From: Erigeron canadensis
Lineage: Eukaryota; Streptophyta; Magnoliopsida; Asterales; Asteraceae
Assembly: GCF_010389155.1 (NCBI RefSeq)
Contig: NC_057765.1
Location: 7,564,001 to 7,628,000 of the forward strand
Direction: 5' to 3'
Length of the DNA stretch: 64,000 nt
Shown here piece by piece: positions 24,341 to 36,537 of this stretch; the first letter of the stretch is position 1; each line of letters begins with the position of its first letter. Below the pieces are notes generated by a model. The model did no database searches. It had not been told where the DNA came from and worked only from the letters and a program-made list of their open reading frames with translations. Made by a program: the position numbers and the translations under genes.

Positions 24341-25063
24341 TTTTAACTTTTTAAGTCGACACTACTATTTCAATAAATAAAGCCTTATATCTTGTAAATG
24401 CAAATAGCATTAGATTTAGATAGCCATCATTTAAGTCCATTTCAAACAAAACCTAACATAAACATAACCAAAAATTTTGTAAGTAAAATCTGAATGTTTA
24501 ATAACTCCAACTATGCATCATTGGCACTTTAGTTACACATTTACATCATCCGCAGTGGTTAGTCGAAGACTCATGATTCGTCATTGAGACATTGACCTAT
24601 ATTATTGTATGAGGCTCGTGGTTGATTGGTGGTAGATGGTTTGTGGTTGTGGCAATGAGTCTTTTAGTTTTATTTTAAGCCCAACAAAGATGTAAAAACA
24701 ATACTTTCTAGTTGTGCAGATTGATAGTGTTAGATTAATCATTGAAAAATGGTTGGGGATTATTTTTCCAATGGTTATTTTTCGATCTAACTATCTTATT
24801 AGAATTCCTTTATCGGAAAATAATCCGTACTATAAACTTTACCTAAACTTAGGTACTGTCACTATAAAAAAGTTATAAATTAAACATTTTAATTTGATAA
24901 ACATACATAACCCCCTGAATTTTACATAATCCCCCAGGCCTTAGATAAGATAGATACTATATATTTTACCTAATATTTCCCCTTCATTTATATCCAAATT
25001 TATCAATATGGGTATCCTCTAATCCTCTATTGTTAGTAAACTAGTAATAATGAGGTAATCAAT
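24341..25063. other. AT-rich intergenic stretch
   Basis: Nothing supportable seen. Confidence 0.5.
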
Positions 25064-25351
25064 TTATATTGTCTTCGTCGCTTGTTTCGTTGGCATTTTG
25101 TTTTGGTCTCCTTTCGGCGTCATTGTCACCTTATTATCTGGATTTTGTTGAGGATTATCACGTTGCTCCTTTACGATGTTTTTCTTGTTTAAATTATATT
25201 CCATATTAGAAACTTTATAAGCAAGTCGGTGGTACTCATTCATATTCATTTCTTTATACTTTTCCACAACAGAATAATAAAAACTTCGTTGCCAACTTCT
25301 CAAGTAATCATTATTATTATTGCTATATGCAAGAAGAAGAGATAACTGCAT
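25064..25351 (-). other. Open frame of 95 codons, unrecognised
   Basis: The product is polar, Asn/Lys/Gln-rich and without a recognisable domain. Its neighbourhood (25490-25690) shows other gene-like scraps on the opposite strand. It may be a chance frame or a remnant of a degraded element. I do not assign a function. Confidence 0.15.
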
Positions 25352-25494
25352 AATAGAAAGTACTTTTTGACCGATTCATGAAAATAATTGAAAAACTGTG
25401 TATGAGGATCTTAAAGGAGACATATATCTAGCTCTTCTTTGTCTATCTCGAGATTAAAAATCTCTAAAGTTAGATGTCAAATCATTGTTGTTTT

Positions 25495-25693
25495 AGCCAG
25501 AGGGAGATCCTGAGGATGTTCAAGTTAAGATGAGAGTTTCATAGGCCGGATCTGGGCCGTTTAAGAATAGTTCGTCGACAAATGACATAGATCCAGATAG
25601 CGGAGGTCCAGAGGTTAGCTCGAACTCAAACAGACTGCCGGCGGTTTCTAAATTAGTTGAAGAAATCGAGAAGAAGCCACCTCCACCTCTAGT
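25495..25693 (+). pseudogene. Possible exon remnant of an unidentified host gene
   Basis: After AG sites at about 25496 and 25545, two short frames look coding: PEGDPEDVQVKMRV, and a Ser/Pro-rich tail ending KKPPPPLVTRQ with TAA at about 25694. The composition (Ser, Pro, Glu, near-normal codon use) contrasts with the AT-rich surroundings. No continuous gene could be built and the parent gene was not recognised. Confidence 0.25.
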
Positions 25694-25699
25694 AACCCG

Positions 25700-25990
25700 A
25701 CAATAAATGAGAGTTTATTGTTAGAAAGTAAAACTTTTAAAGGTCACTGATATTTTCGTAAGTTGGTCGAAAGGTCCTTTCTATATTCTATAGTTATAAA
25801 GTATGTCACATCATTAAAAAATGCCACATAATCAAAAAATGTCCATGTCATCATGTACGCGTGTCAAATGTTAGTATTTTCGCGAATAAATGAAAGCTCA
25901 TTTCTAAAAAGTAAAACTTTTAAATGTCACTACTATTTTCATAAATTGATCTAAAATTTTTTTTATTTTCTACAGTTATTCCAAAAATAA
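25700..25990. repeat. Direct repeat of about 100 bp, two diverged copies
   Basis: The phrases 'aataaatgaaagctcattt' and 'aagtaaaacttttaaatgtc' near 25885-25940 repeat the sequence near 25705-25760, with about 20% differences. Non-coding. Confidence 0.55.
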
Positions 25991-27289
25991 AACCCTTTGA
26001 ACTAAAACTGCAGAGAATGCCAGTTTAACATTTGGCAAGGTTTATGTTATATTAGACTTTTGACTAATGGATCCATACTTGATCTATACACATTAGAGGT
26101 TAAGGTAAATAATATTTCGTATTAAAGCAATCATGAATTGATATTTGAGAGGTCTTTGAGTCGAAAGATTAATGTAAGCAAAATTCAAAACAAAGAAAAA
26201 AAAAACAATGACGCTTGTCTTTTCTAAAATGGGTTTCTTCTAAAATTAAAGTTGCGTATTTAATGAAACATGTCGATAAGCCTAACTTCATCATTAAAAA
26301 AAGGGGCGTGTAAGTTAAATACATAAGTTTTCATGGTATATAATAAGTTTTTAAATTCCAGTTATAGTATATACTCTGGTATATGTTACAACCATATAAG
26401 TTAACATATATAATGCCCGGTTAGAAATAATAATCTTTTTGAAAAATTACTTTTCAAATAATTTTTTTTCTTTCTATTTGATGAATAGATTTATTAGGTA
26501 AATCTCTTATATTAATAAAAGAAGATTGTGATTATTTTCTTTTAAAGTAATTTTTCATAACATGTTAATATATTATCTTAATGTTTTCATGACATCATCC
26601 AAAAAATAGACAAAACAAAACAATTTCAAACTTATTTCAAGATATAATGATTTTAATATAATTTTAGTATATGGAAAATTTTTATTTTACTTAATTATTT
26701 AGGAGGAATAGAAACTAAAAATCAAAACCTTTATAATTAATTAAATTTTTTATAGTATCTTTTTTAAATTATATAACTATTTTTTTTTCTTTCGATGTCA
26801 TTTTAACTTAAGTAAAATGTTAAGTGTTATCAAAAGGGTTGATATTGAAATAGAAAACACATTTGTAGATTAAAATTTATTATTGTAATACTATTTCGGA
26901 ATTAGAAGTATGATAATTGAATAATCAATTTAACATTAGATTTTTAATATAACAAATGTGATTTATATATTATGACTTTTAAACAAACTGTAATTTTAAC
27001 ATCAAATTCTATTCGCATAATATGTGGGTTCTAGTTGAAATAATAAAGTAATTTTTTTCGCGCGTAATGGTAGAAGTCTATCTTTTGTGTCTGTATTGTA
27101 AAAGTCTATCTATGTTTTTTGTAAGGAAAAAGAAAACTACAATAAATAGTTAATGGGTATTGAGGATTCGGTTTGTAATTGGATATATCTTACGAAGCTT
27201 GGTTTCAAAGTAATGGGCTTAAGACCCATCCACGCCCTTATACAGTTGCACAATACCAAGCCTTTTGATTTTCTCACTTTTATTGGTTT
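25991..27289. other. AT-rich intergenic stretch
   Basis: No gene, RNA or clear element terminus seen. Confidence 0.5.
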
Positions 27290-27609
27290 CAAACTGGTTG
27301 AGCACCTGCCTTACAAGTAGGAGGTTTTGGGTTCAAGACTTGGGAAGTACATAGAAAGTCACTCTATGAAGGTTTGGCGTGGGTATACCCAGGTTCAAGT
27401 CTGAGGAGGCAGGGTTTACCCCTATTGATCGTCGTGCTTTCAAGCGGATTAGTAGGGGGTTTCCCTCATCGGGTATTTAAAATAGGCATTTCTACTTCGA
27501 GAGAGCTCTCTAACGTGGACCTGGTTAAGACAACGTATGTTAGACCTCCTGTTGTCGAATCGCGACACGAAGTTCTCAAACGGAATTCACCTTTAAAAAA
27601 AAAAAACTA
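27290..27609 (+). mobile_element. tRNA-derived SINE, plus orientation
   Basis: The tRNA-like head contains TGGTTGAGCACC (A-box-like) and, about 35 bp later, GGTTCAAGACTTG (B-box-like). The body ends with 'gacctggttaagacaacgta' and an A-rich tail (27594-27607). The body is homologous to the inverted copy at 6262-6530. Target duplication not resolved. Confidence 0.65.
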
Positions 27610-27703
27610 ATTACTGATTAACAATTAGAACTTTAAACCTTATCTTAATGATAATACTTGTATTTGTAGGCATTGCTATTATTTTATTATTATGTATATA
27701 TGC

Positions 27704-28350
27704 ACTAGATTATACCCGTCCGATGGGCGAGAATATTATGACTATAAAGTAATAACTAATAATTTATGAATGTTATTTTATTAAATAATAAATCAAATCA
27801 TATGTAAGACCAAGTGAATGTAATAGAAGATATTAGGATTTAACACTCTAAAAAAGTTGATTATATTATTTATGCATAAACTTTACAATAAGACTAAGAT
27901 GGTTCTTAATGATATATACATACTCGTATTATGTATATAAAATCTGATATACCAAGTATATGTATAGGAGTTAACACTATAAAAAGGTTGATTGTATTAT
28001 TTACGCATAAACTTTACAATAAGACTAAAATGGTTCTTAATGATACATACTCGTATTATGTATATAAAATTTGAAAGAAACATAAAGTAGATTCTAAAAA
28101 AAAAAAAATCGAATATAAACGTAAAATATCAAAATATGAGTATGTGTGTGAAATTTATAAAATAAATATCTAATTTAACATTAATATTTTACATTAATTT
28201 AAATAAATTAAAAATATTAATTTTTTTATTTATTTATTGCTAATGTTTGATGATTAGGATTGATATAAATTAAATTGATTAATGGAAACTAAATCTATAT
28301 ATATATCTATATTTATAACTAAGAGAGGATAGATTAGGGTTAATGTTGCT
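27704..28350 (-). mobile_element. Helitron-like repeat, second copy
   Basis: Same terminus as at 4543: on the minus strand GGACGGGTATAATCTAGT. It contains a direct repeat of about 120 bp (27838-27960 and 27969-28080, sharing 'cataaactttacaataagac'). The 5' end is not certain. No coding sequence. Confidence 0.4.
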
Positions 28351-29390
28351 ATTTTGTTTGGTTGCCAAGTCAACTTTTTGCTTATTTGTCATTTTATGAT
28401 ACTTTTGTATTTTTTCAAATATAATGACAATTAAATCTATATCTTTTAGTGTTCATGAGATACTTTATTCGTTACGTCATCATTAATGTTTTTATCAATT
28501 TTAAATAGCATATTAAAAGACCTTTAACTTATAACATTATTCACAAACCTTTTGATCTAACTTAATATTTGTTTATTTTGTGCAAACTACGGTATATATT
28601 CAATGAATATTAAAACAAATAAAAATATATCGATAATATATTTGTCGATCTTTGTAATTTATCTCTATGTATTTATAGTTGGATTTAGTTTAATTATCAT
28701 TGTACGATGGAACATAATTTACTTTGATAATAATATGAACTAGATTATATTTATAATTATTTCTAATATTTTACTTAACGGTTTATATATATATTTTTTT
28801 TATTTTAATCTACTTTTGTAAAATATGTATCATAACATATTGGTCTCATTTATAGTACAATGCAGAGCTTGTTTCTTCAACCATGTTGAATAAGGCAAGC
28901 CAGGTCCATTATAAATTATCTTCTTTAGAATTTTAGGGACATCGTGAAACCTGTGAACACCGATCTAATGGTCTCGTGCATATATAGTATAGTTTGTTGC
29001 TGTTCAAAAAAAATATATTCTACTCTACCATGGCAATGTATTGTTAATCAACATTGAGAGAAAATAATACATAAACATTAACAAACATATTTGAAAGAGA
29101 AACATGTTACCATCAAAAATCAGAATGACAATAATTTTCCGCTCATATTACCTATGAATGGATCAATTTGGTTTATCTTATCTCTAATGGTTTGAAATTG
29201 TTGTTGAAACGCAAAACGTTTATTTCATTCCAAAAAACCCCTGATTGAAACAAATATATTATCTTTGAAATACTATAATATTTGTAATCGTTATTTAACA
29301 CTCTTGTGATTACATTATAACGACATAACCTATATCGAAAAAAAAGTCTAATTCCTTACCCAACTGAACCAAACTCTCCAGTTAGTAAAT
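28351..29390. other. AT-rich intergenic stretch
   Basis: No gene seen. Sequence ending 'ttgttgctgttcaaaaaaaa' near 29000 could be the tail of a short retroelement but is unassigned. Confidence 0.4.
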
Positions 29391-29399
29391 AAAATTAAG

Positions 29400-30252
29400 A
29401 GAAAAATATATTTTTGGTCTTTCAAGTTGACAGAATTTTCAGTTATTGCCCTAAAGTGAATTAATTACAAAAAAACCCCTGAAGTTGGTCATTTTTTTTC
29501 ACTCCGTGACTAACGTGACTAATAGTTGTCTATTAGGTCCGTTAAGTGAGGGGCAGATTCGTCATTTCCTCATGATCCCTTCTTCTACTTTCAAACTTAA
29601 ACACAAACCCAGATTTTGAAAATCACGGCGGCCGAAAAACGAAATGTCTACTGAAAAAACACACCGATCATACACACACAAACACACACTACAAACACAC
29701 ATCTGAGATCTAAAACAAGGGTTTTTGGATTCAGAATTGCTTGGATCGGGATCTGTTTTGGCTAGATTTTGTTGCATTCGAACTGCAATTGCTTTGTTAT
29801 GTCTTTCTTTTCGATTCAAACAAGTTTTTTCGGCTAGTCAAGTTTTTCAGCGAAGTCTAGATCGGATTTATTTTGGCTAGGGTTCGTGCGTGATTGATTT
29901 CTGAGTCGATTGCAACATGTTTCGTGTTATGATTCAAAGAAACAAGAGATAAATGTAGATTTTAATTTTTCCGACGTGCTTTTCAAATTTTTGGCCATCG
30001 TGATTTCAGTTAGCATTTTGTTTTCTGCAAAAATTGACGAATTTGGGTTTGTGTTAGAGTGTAGAAGAAAAAGAAGGGATCATAGTGAAATGACAAAGTT
30101 GCCCACACTTAACGAATCTAATAGACAATTGTTAGCCACGAGTGAAAAGTGAAAAAATTTACCAACTTCAAGGTTTTTTCTGTAATTAATTTATTTAAGA
30201 GCAATAACTGAAAATACTGCCATATTGATGGATCAAAAATATAATTTTCTAT
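29400..30252. mobile_element. MULE-like TIR element, 853 bp
   Basis: Long terminal inverted repeats of about 190 bp, about 80% identical by eye. Shared blocks are ATTTTCAGTTATTGC, GAATTAATTACA, TGAAGTTGGT, TTGTCTATTAG and ATGATCCCTTCTT. The flanks are AAAATTAAG (29391-29399) and AAAATTAAA (30253-30261), a 9-bp duplication with one mismatch. The interior of about 450 bp is unique and may be captured host 5'-UTR-like DNA. No transposase. Confidence 0.75.
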
Positions 30253-30375
30253 AAAATTAAAAAGAAACTTTTTTTTTTTTTTTATGTATATAAGAAAGAT
30301 TGTACAATATGACTTTTTTTTAACTTATATCATGACATTGGATTCCAAGTATACTAAAATAATATATATATAAAA

Positions 30376-30564
30376 CGGGAAAAGAGAATATAAAGTTGTC
30401 TGATACTTAACTTTAGGTGTGAAACCCATCACATACTAATATTTTATTATTTATTGTTTAATAAATAAATGTCTGGGCCCCATGATTTTTATGGTTTAAA
30501 AAATTAATATGTGAGTGTCCGACATCTAAGCTTAGGTACTTAACAGCCTTATATTCTCATCCCC
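30376..30564. mobile_element. 189-bp MITE with perfect 9-bp duplication
   Basis: TATATAAAA at 30367-30375 and 30565-30573. The ends CGGGAAAAGAGAATATAA and, from the right, GGGGATGAGAATATAAGG are inverted repeats extending about 60 bp inward with gaps. Confidence 0.75.
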
Positions 30565-30573
30565 TATATAAAA

Positions 30574-31019
30574 TTATCTTTTTACTTTTGACAGCAGTAG
30601 AAATTTAGAAAAGACACCTACGGACAAATAGATTCTTCAAAAGAAATAATGGAATTGTATGATTCATCTTTTTTTAAGAACAAATCCTATATCTAAACTA
30701 TCCTATAAAATACCCCACAATATACCATTGCGTAAGAGTGAGGATACTCTTTAATGTTTACATGTCTTAACTTAATTTATTCAATTAAAAGCAAATTAAA
30801 GGACCTTTATATCCTAACTCACATTTTAATCTAATTTTCCCAAGTTGGATAAACAAGTTAAGATAACTTAGAGACGATTTTCACCTTTATTTTAAAGAGG
30901 TCGAAGTGATTGTTATCCGACTAGTGGGGGATTTAGAGCACTGCATGTGTCATGTGTGGATCCCGTGATGAACTCAAAGTGGGTTGTTTTGTGTTGGTTA
31001 TCAGAGACTGAAAGTGCAT
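30574..31019. other. Intergenic stretch
   Basis: Nothing supportable seen. Confidence 0.5.
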
Positions 31020-32066
31020 CAAATCATCATCATCATCATCATCATTATGGGTGAGGATCCTGTAAGAAGATGTATTAAGGAAAAAAGGTCCTATTAACCA
31101 ATCAGAACACGACATGTGTCAAAATAAATAAAAAAAACGCGGTGACAATTTTGTAAATAAATTAAAGTTTTGTGAAGCTTGGTCAGCTTGGGCTCTCAGT
31201 GGGTTGAGTTAGCTTGGGTTAGGTTAGCTTGAGTTGGATCAACTTGGTTTTGGTCAGCTTGATCAGCCAGCTTGGGGTCTGGGTCAGTTTGGTCTGAGTT
31301 AGTTTGGGTCTGGTCAAGTTTAGGTCAACTTGGGTCAGCTTAGGGTTGGGTCAGTTTGGGGTCCGGGTCATCTTTGGTCAGGGTTGGGTCAGCTTGGGGT
31401 TTGGGTTAGGTTGGGCCAGCTTGGGGTCTGATCAGGTTGGGTCAGCTTGGGGTTGGGTCAGTTTGACACAATTTACACATAATCTACATAAATGTAGATT
31501 ACAGGTTTAAATCAACTTGGGGTTCGGTTGGGTCAGCTTGGGATGGGTCAGCTTGGGCTGGGTCAGGTTAAGGTGGGTCAGCTTGGGGTCTGGGTCAGGT
31601 TGGGGTCTGGTCAGGTTGGGTCAGCTTGACACAATTTATACATAATCTACACAAATATAGATTATGGGTTTTGGTTCAGCTTGGGTTCAGGGTTGGGTCA
31701 GGTTTAGGTCAGCTTGGGGTCTGGTTAGGTTGGGTCAGTTGGGAGCTTGACACAATTTACACATAATCTACACAAATGTAGATTACGGGTTTGGATCAGC
31801 TTGGGGTTCGGTTCGGTCAGCTTGGGGTTTGTTTGGGTCAGCTTGGGATGAATCAGCTTAGGCTGGGTCAGCTTGGGCTGGGTCAGGTTAAGGTGGGTCA
31901 GCTTGGGCTGAGTTAGCTTGAGGTGGATTGGGCCAGCTTAGGTTTGAAGTCAAATTATTTACAAAAATGCCACCACGCATTTTTTTTAGAGGCGACGTGT
32001 CACACTCTGATTGGCCAATAGGACATTCTCTCCATTCTCTCCTTAACGCAACTTCTCATTTGATCT
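31020..32066. mobile_element. TIR element carrying a minisatellite core
   Basis: The left arm (about 31020-31165) and right arm (about 31955-32066) are inverted copies. Left TCCTATTAACCAATCAGA pairs with right TCTGATTGGCCAATAGGA, and both continue to ATTTTTGTAAATAA-type ends facing the core. The core is a minisatellite. The left arm has a (CAT)8 run and the right arm is followed by a long (ATT)n run. Outer ends and target duplication were not resolved, so the superfamily is open. Confidence 0.6.
31170..31950. repeat. GGTCAGCTTGGG minisatellite with three inserted hairpin units
   Basis: Dozens of variants of a 10-16-bp unit (TTGGGTCAGCTTGGGGT). Three copies of a block of about 45 bp interrupt it (near 31465, 31625 and 31748). 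Each block contains 'acacaatttacacataatct' followed by a hairpin, AATCTACA-N4-TGTAGATT. Short open frames over the array are artefacts of the repeat. Confidence 0.85.
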
Positions 32067-32069
32067 CTC

Positions 32070-32184
<115 letters not shown>

Positions 32185-32186
32185 AG

Positions 32187-33780
32187 TACTTTTTTCATCC
32201 TTGCGGTTTTTTTATTTTGCACTTTTTATCTTCGATAACTTTCGGCCAAAATCATCCATGTGGTTTGCATTTCGTCCTTGGATCCGTTAACTCCCTCACG
32301 TGCCCACGTGAGGGGCATTTATGTCTTTTCACTCATCTTCATGATTTGTCCCTATGGTTAAGTGAAAAATTCGTCCTTATGGTTTGTCGTTTTTGCATAT
32401 TTCATCATTGTCTTTAACAAACCTCATAACAAGAATTTAATCAAAAGCCAAACAAACTCAAATAAAAAAACTACATTTACCTACATATGATGATCTAATT
32501 AATACCGATCGGTGCGGCTAATTTAATTTTTTTTTTTAATAAAAATGTTATAAAACAAACTACAATTTAACGAAAATAGTCAAAGTATAGTTACAATTCA
32601 CTAAAAAAAAAAACTAAATAAGTACTTTATAACAAAATATAAGTTTTAAAGTTCACAAATTACAAAAAAATAACATTAAAGTATTATAAAAATAATTTTT
32701 TTAAAAATATCAAAAACTAAAAAATGAGAATACCAGAATGGTAATACCGAAAATAGTTGTACCGGAGTACCCTCCGATACCGGAATTATGGGTAATATTA
32801 CCGGTCTTTAAAACATTGTATGTATGTGTTTGCATTTGAAGGTGAATAACTAGATTATCAAATGTAGGTATATATAGGTTTTTGTTTTGTTTGGATTAAA
32901 TTGTTACCGGTAATTTTTGTTTTGTTTGAAAATCCTGGATTTGTTAACGACGAGATGAAAAATGCAAAAAAAACAAACCGGATGGACGATTTTTGCACTT
33001 AACTTTATAAAAAGACGAACAACGAAGTTTGAACCGGATGGGCCTCCCCCCCTCGCCGTCTCGTTCGGCGGCACAATGATGGTGCTGATTTAGGGTTGAA
33101 CAGCGACGGTGGTGGTTGAACAAAGAAGTTTGAACAATGGTAGTGGCACAGTCAGCGCTAGTCGCACTTTTTCCCAAATCCCCATGACCAGAAATCGCTC
33201 CCACAGTGGCTGGCTCCGGTGGCAAAGTGGTGGTGGCATTTCTGGAGTTTTGCGGTTTCAAAGGGTGAGAAAGTTCTCCCCTATTCCCACATCCACATGA
33301 CATTAAATCTTGATTTTTGATTGTTTTTTATGGTTGATTTTGATATGATCTCTATAAGAATCTAATTGTGTTTTTGTAAAATTTTAGAATTTTAAATTTG
33401 ATAGTGTGATTTTCGAATTGTGGATTTGAGATATTGATATCACATGTTGATAGATTTATACATATGTGTGGGGTTGAATATATCAGTATATCACACATAT
33501 ATGTGTGTGGTGGTGGTGGTGGTCTTAAATATATACATAGTCGGAGACATATAGATAGATTTAGAGGGAGATAGAGTGCACTATCGATATGGGGAAAAAG
33601 ACTAATGTACCATTGTACCTTCATGTCAGGGGCTTGACGGAGGAAATTAACAAACGTTAAGGTTAGAGACGAATAAAAATAAATATAAATAGTTCAGGGA
33701 TACCTAGTGAGGAAAAAAAGGCACAAAGATGAAAATGCGAATCTAGCAAAGCACACGGATGATTGTGACAATTTCTCTAG
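32187..33780. mobile_element. Possible diverged MULE-like element
   Basis: The sequence at 32190-32350 and the reverse complement of 33600-33775 share an order of blocks: CATCC-GTG-TTTGC, CGTTAA, TCC-TC, and GTCTTTT after a GGxAxxTT block. This is consistent with degenerate long TIRs. The GC-richer interior (32990-33300) has two short antiparallel frames and may be captured sequence. No duplication found. Confidence 0.35.
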
Positions 33781-34080
33781 AATCTAAAACTAAATAAATG
33801 GTGTCTCCTATATTAGTGGTTGATTATTTATGTATTGAAAATATTGTATCAATAGAGGTAAATTCAAGAGGATTATTTTGATAATCTTTGATGTGATATT
33901 AACGAAGACTCATTGACTGTGAATATATAACTCGCTAAAGCTTAACACAATGTGTTTTTAGAGTGTGTTTTAGTTAGCTTTCTAGTTTTGAAGGAAATTT
34001 TAGTTTTTAAATAATCACAACCAAATTACAAATTCATAATCTATAGTTAAAAAAATTAATCCACCCATAAACTTATAAGG
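33781..34080. other. Intergenic stretch
   Basis: Nothing supportable seen. Confidence 0.5.
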
Positions 34081-36290
34081 CTAAACAGAGTGGGGCAGAA
34101 TCCCCCTATTTTTCGCCCAAAACTCGCCCAGCACACCGCCCGCCCCCCCTTTCCGAATGCGCCCCTCCCCCCTTCTGGCGAGATATATATTCCGCCCAAA
34201 ACACCTTTGACCAAACAATTGGTTTCCGTGTTTTTGGTCTCCAACGACTACTTTGAATATTTTTTTTCTTTTTTTCCTATATATATACTACCCATCTATA
34301 TTTAAACCAACATAAACCCAACAAAAAACTAAAACAAAACCAACATCCCTTCCAAAAAATTATACAAAAAAAAACACTACATTATTTAACAAATATGGAA
34401 GATATCGATGGATTTTCATCTTCTAGTTCTTCGTCAAGTGGTGGTTCAACCGATCTAGACGAGGCTATTGAGCAAACAATCGTTTTGACGATAAACACGA
34501 TGTTAGAAGCCACAAGAGAAGAAGAAGAAGAAGAAGAAGACGAGGGGGGCGCACCAATACCACGTGAGCCCGGAAGTAGGCGTAGGGCGGTTCTAGATCG
34601 AAGACGGCATGAGGCAAACAAACGGTTGATGCGTTTTTACTTTGTTGACAACCCGGTTTATCCACCAAGGGAGTTTAGGAAGCGCTACCGTATGAGTAAA
34701 CGTTTATTTTTGCAAATAACAAGAGATTTGGAAGAGAAGTATAGGTATTTCCAACAAAGATACGATGCTCGTGGGAAGTTAGGTTTCACCGGGATACAAA
34801 AGTGTACTGCAACGCTTCACCAACTAGCCTACGGGAGTACCGTCGACTCATTTGACGAAAATTTCGAGATGTGTCTGAAAGGGTTTTACGAGAGTCACTG
34901 GCCAACTTTTGTGAAGGTATCATTCTAATATTTTACTTACGTAGTTTTACATTTTATTATAACATACTTATTATAATTTAGTTACGTAGTTTTACATTTT
35001 ATTATAAATTAGTTATTATAATTTAGTTACGTACTTTTACATTTTATTAGGTGTTAGGAGTATATATGGGCCGACCTTTCTACGTAGACCTACTTCTAGC
35101 GATATACAGAGGCTTTATGATGTGCATGAGCAGCTACATGGTTTCCCGGGCATGATAGGTAGTATTGATTGCATGCATTGGGCGTGGGAGATGTGTCCAA
35201 CCGCATGGCGTGGTACGCATACACGAGTGGATATTGAGCAGCCGTCCATGATACTTCAGGCTGTAGCATCGACTGATTTGTGGATTTGGAACGCTTACTT
35301 TGGGCAGCAATGTTCAAACAATGACATCAACGTATTTGAGTCGTCGCCCATACTTGAAGAACTTATTTCCGGGTTGGCACCTACAGGTTAGAATTACAAA
35401 ATTTGACATTATAATTAGTATAAACTTCAACATTATATGATTATAACGTATTAAAGTTATATATTGCAACTCCTTTTTATGCAAATGACAATAATTACAA
35501 AGCCGGATATTATTTGAGTGATGACATCTATCCAGAGTATGCTTCCTTCGTGAAGTCATTTACCGACCCAATTGATGACAAAAGAAAATACTTCAAGAAA
35601 AAACAGGAGTCGGCGAGAAAGGATATTGAGTGAGCTTTTGGCGTGTTAAAGAAGCGTTGGAAAGTTATTAGCTTTCCATCACGGTTTTGGACCAAAGAGA
35701 GGATGCATGACGTGTTATATACATGTATTATCTTACATAACATGATTTTGCAGGATGAAGACAAAGCTTTCTGTCAAGACTTCTACGAGCACGACCCGAC
35801 TTTGGACGAGGAATATTGGATGCAAGAAACTCCAATGGAGAAGCGGATTGAGAACTCAAATGCGGTTAGAAGCAGGGAAACACATAACATGTTATTGGCT
35901 GATTTGGTGGATTATGTATGGGAGAACCGCACAAGGGCGGACGAAGAAGAATACGTGTCGCCTAACGTTGAGTCCTACTTTATCGATGATGACTAGTTTT
36001 TATTCTAATATGTTGTATGATGTGTATTTGAACTGTAATAATCATGTGTTTGAACTTTATGAATCATGTATTTGAACTTTATGAATCATGTATTTGAACT
36101 TTAATAATTATGTATTTGAACTTTATAAATTATGTAATAGTTAGTTATTTGACTTCTATTTATAGTAAGTTGGATATTTTTTAATTAAAAAAATGGAGGT
36201 GAAAATAAAAAAATAAAATAAAATAATCATTAGAATGTGACACATGGCATTTATCCCCCCGGATGGAGATTCCCTCAAGTTACATTAACT
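34080..36290 (+). mobile_element. Harbinger element around the transposase, approximate limits
   Basis: GC-rich presumed terminal sequences (GAGTGGGGCAGAATCCCCC near 34088; reverse complement of ...GGATGGAGATTCCCTC near 36258-36276) flank the transposase. The match is partial and the 3-bp target duplication could not be fixed, so the limits are approximate. A stretch of short repeats (TATTTGAACTTTA) follows the stop at 36020-36130. Confidence 0.45.
34395..35996 (+). pseudogene. PIF/Harbinger transposase, disrupted
   Basis: DDE transposase of the Harbinger superfamily. Exon 1 is 34395-34916, with an acidic N terminus and then RRYRMSKRLFLQI-type HTH sequence. Exon 2 is about 35051-35386, and exon 3 runs from about 35460 to TAG 35994-35996. 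Catalytic regions visible are GSIDCMHW (first Asp), SNNDIN (second Asp), and KDIE followed by AFGVLKKRW (Glu). There are two lesions. A 14-bp insertion at 35077-35090 is bounded by a GACCT direct repeat and shifts the frame. A TGA at 35631-35633 sits directly after the catalytic Glu, where the family has Arg. Exon 3 lacks a clear acceptor. Codons otherwise remain open, so decay is recent. The accompanying MYB-like ORF is absent. Confidence 0.8.
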
Positions 36291-36537
36291 TGATAGGTAA
36301 AGTTTAGATGATCTCAACCCTTGATTTATCCTGCCCCTCTTTTTCTTCTTTTTGAGAAATGATTTCATATCTTTCTCTCTCATCAAATTATTTAAACAAT
36401 CATTCAAATCATTTACTTAAAATCTTGAAAAGGATTATATTGAGCTGAATTATAACCTCGACAATCTTTACATAGGATAAAAAAGAGTTTTGCTAAATGA
36501 AGCCCTAAAGGCTGTGTTAAATAGTTGTACACTTATC

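Noticed and set aside
27374..27610. 78-codon frame ending in Lys codons
   Set aside because: Lies entirely inside the SINE, and the Lys tail is its poly(A).
32944..33303. 119-codon minus-strand frame
   Set aside because: Lies in the interior of a probable TIR element, Ser/His/Thr-rich with an overlapping plus-strand frame; no domain seen.
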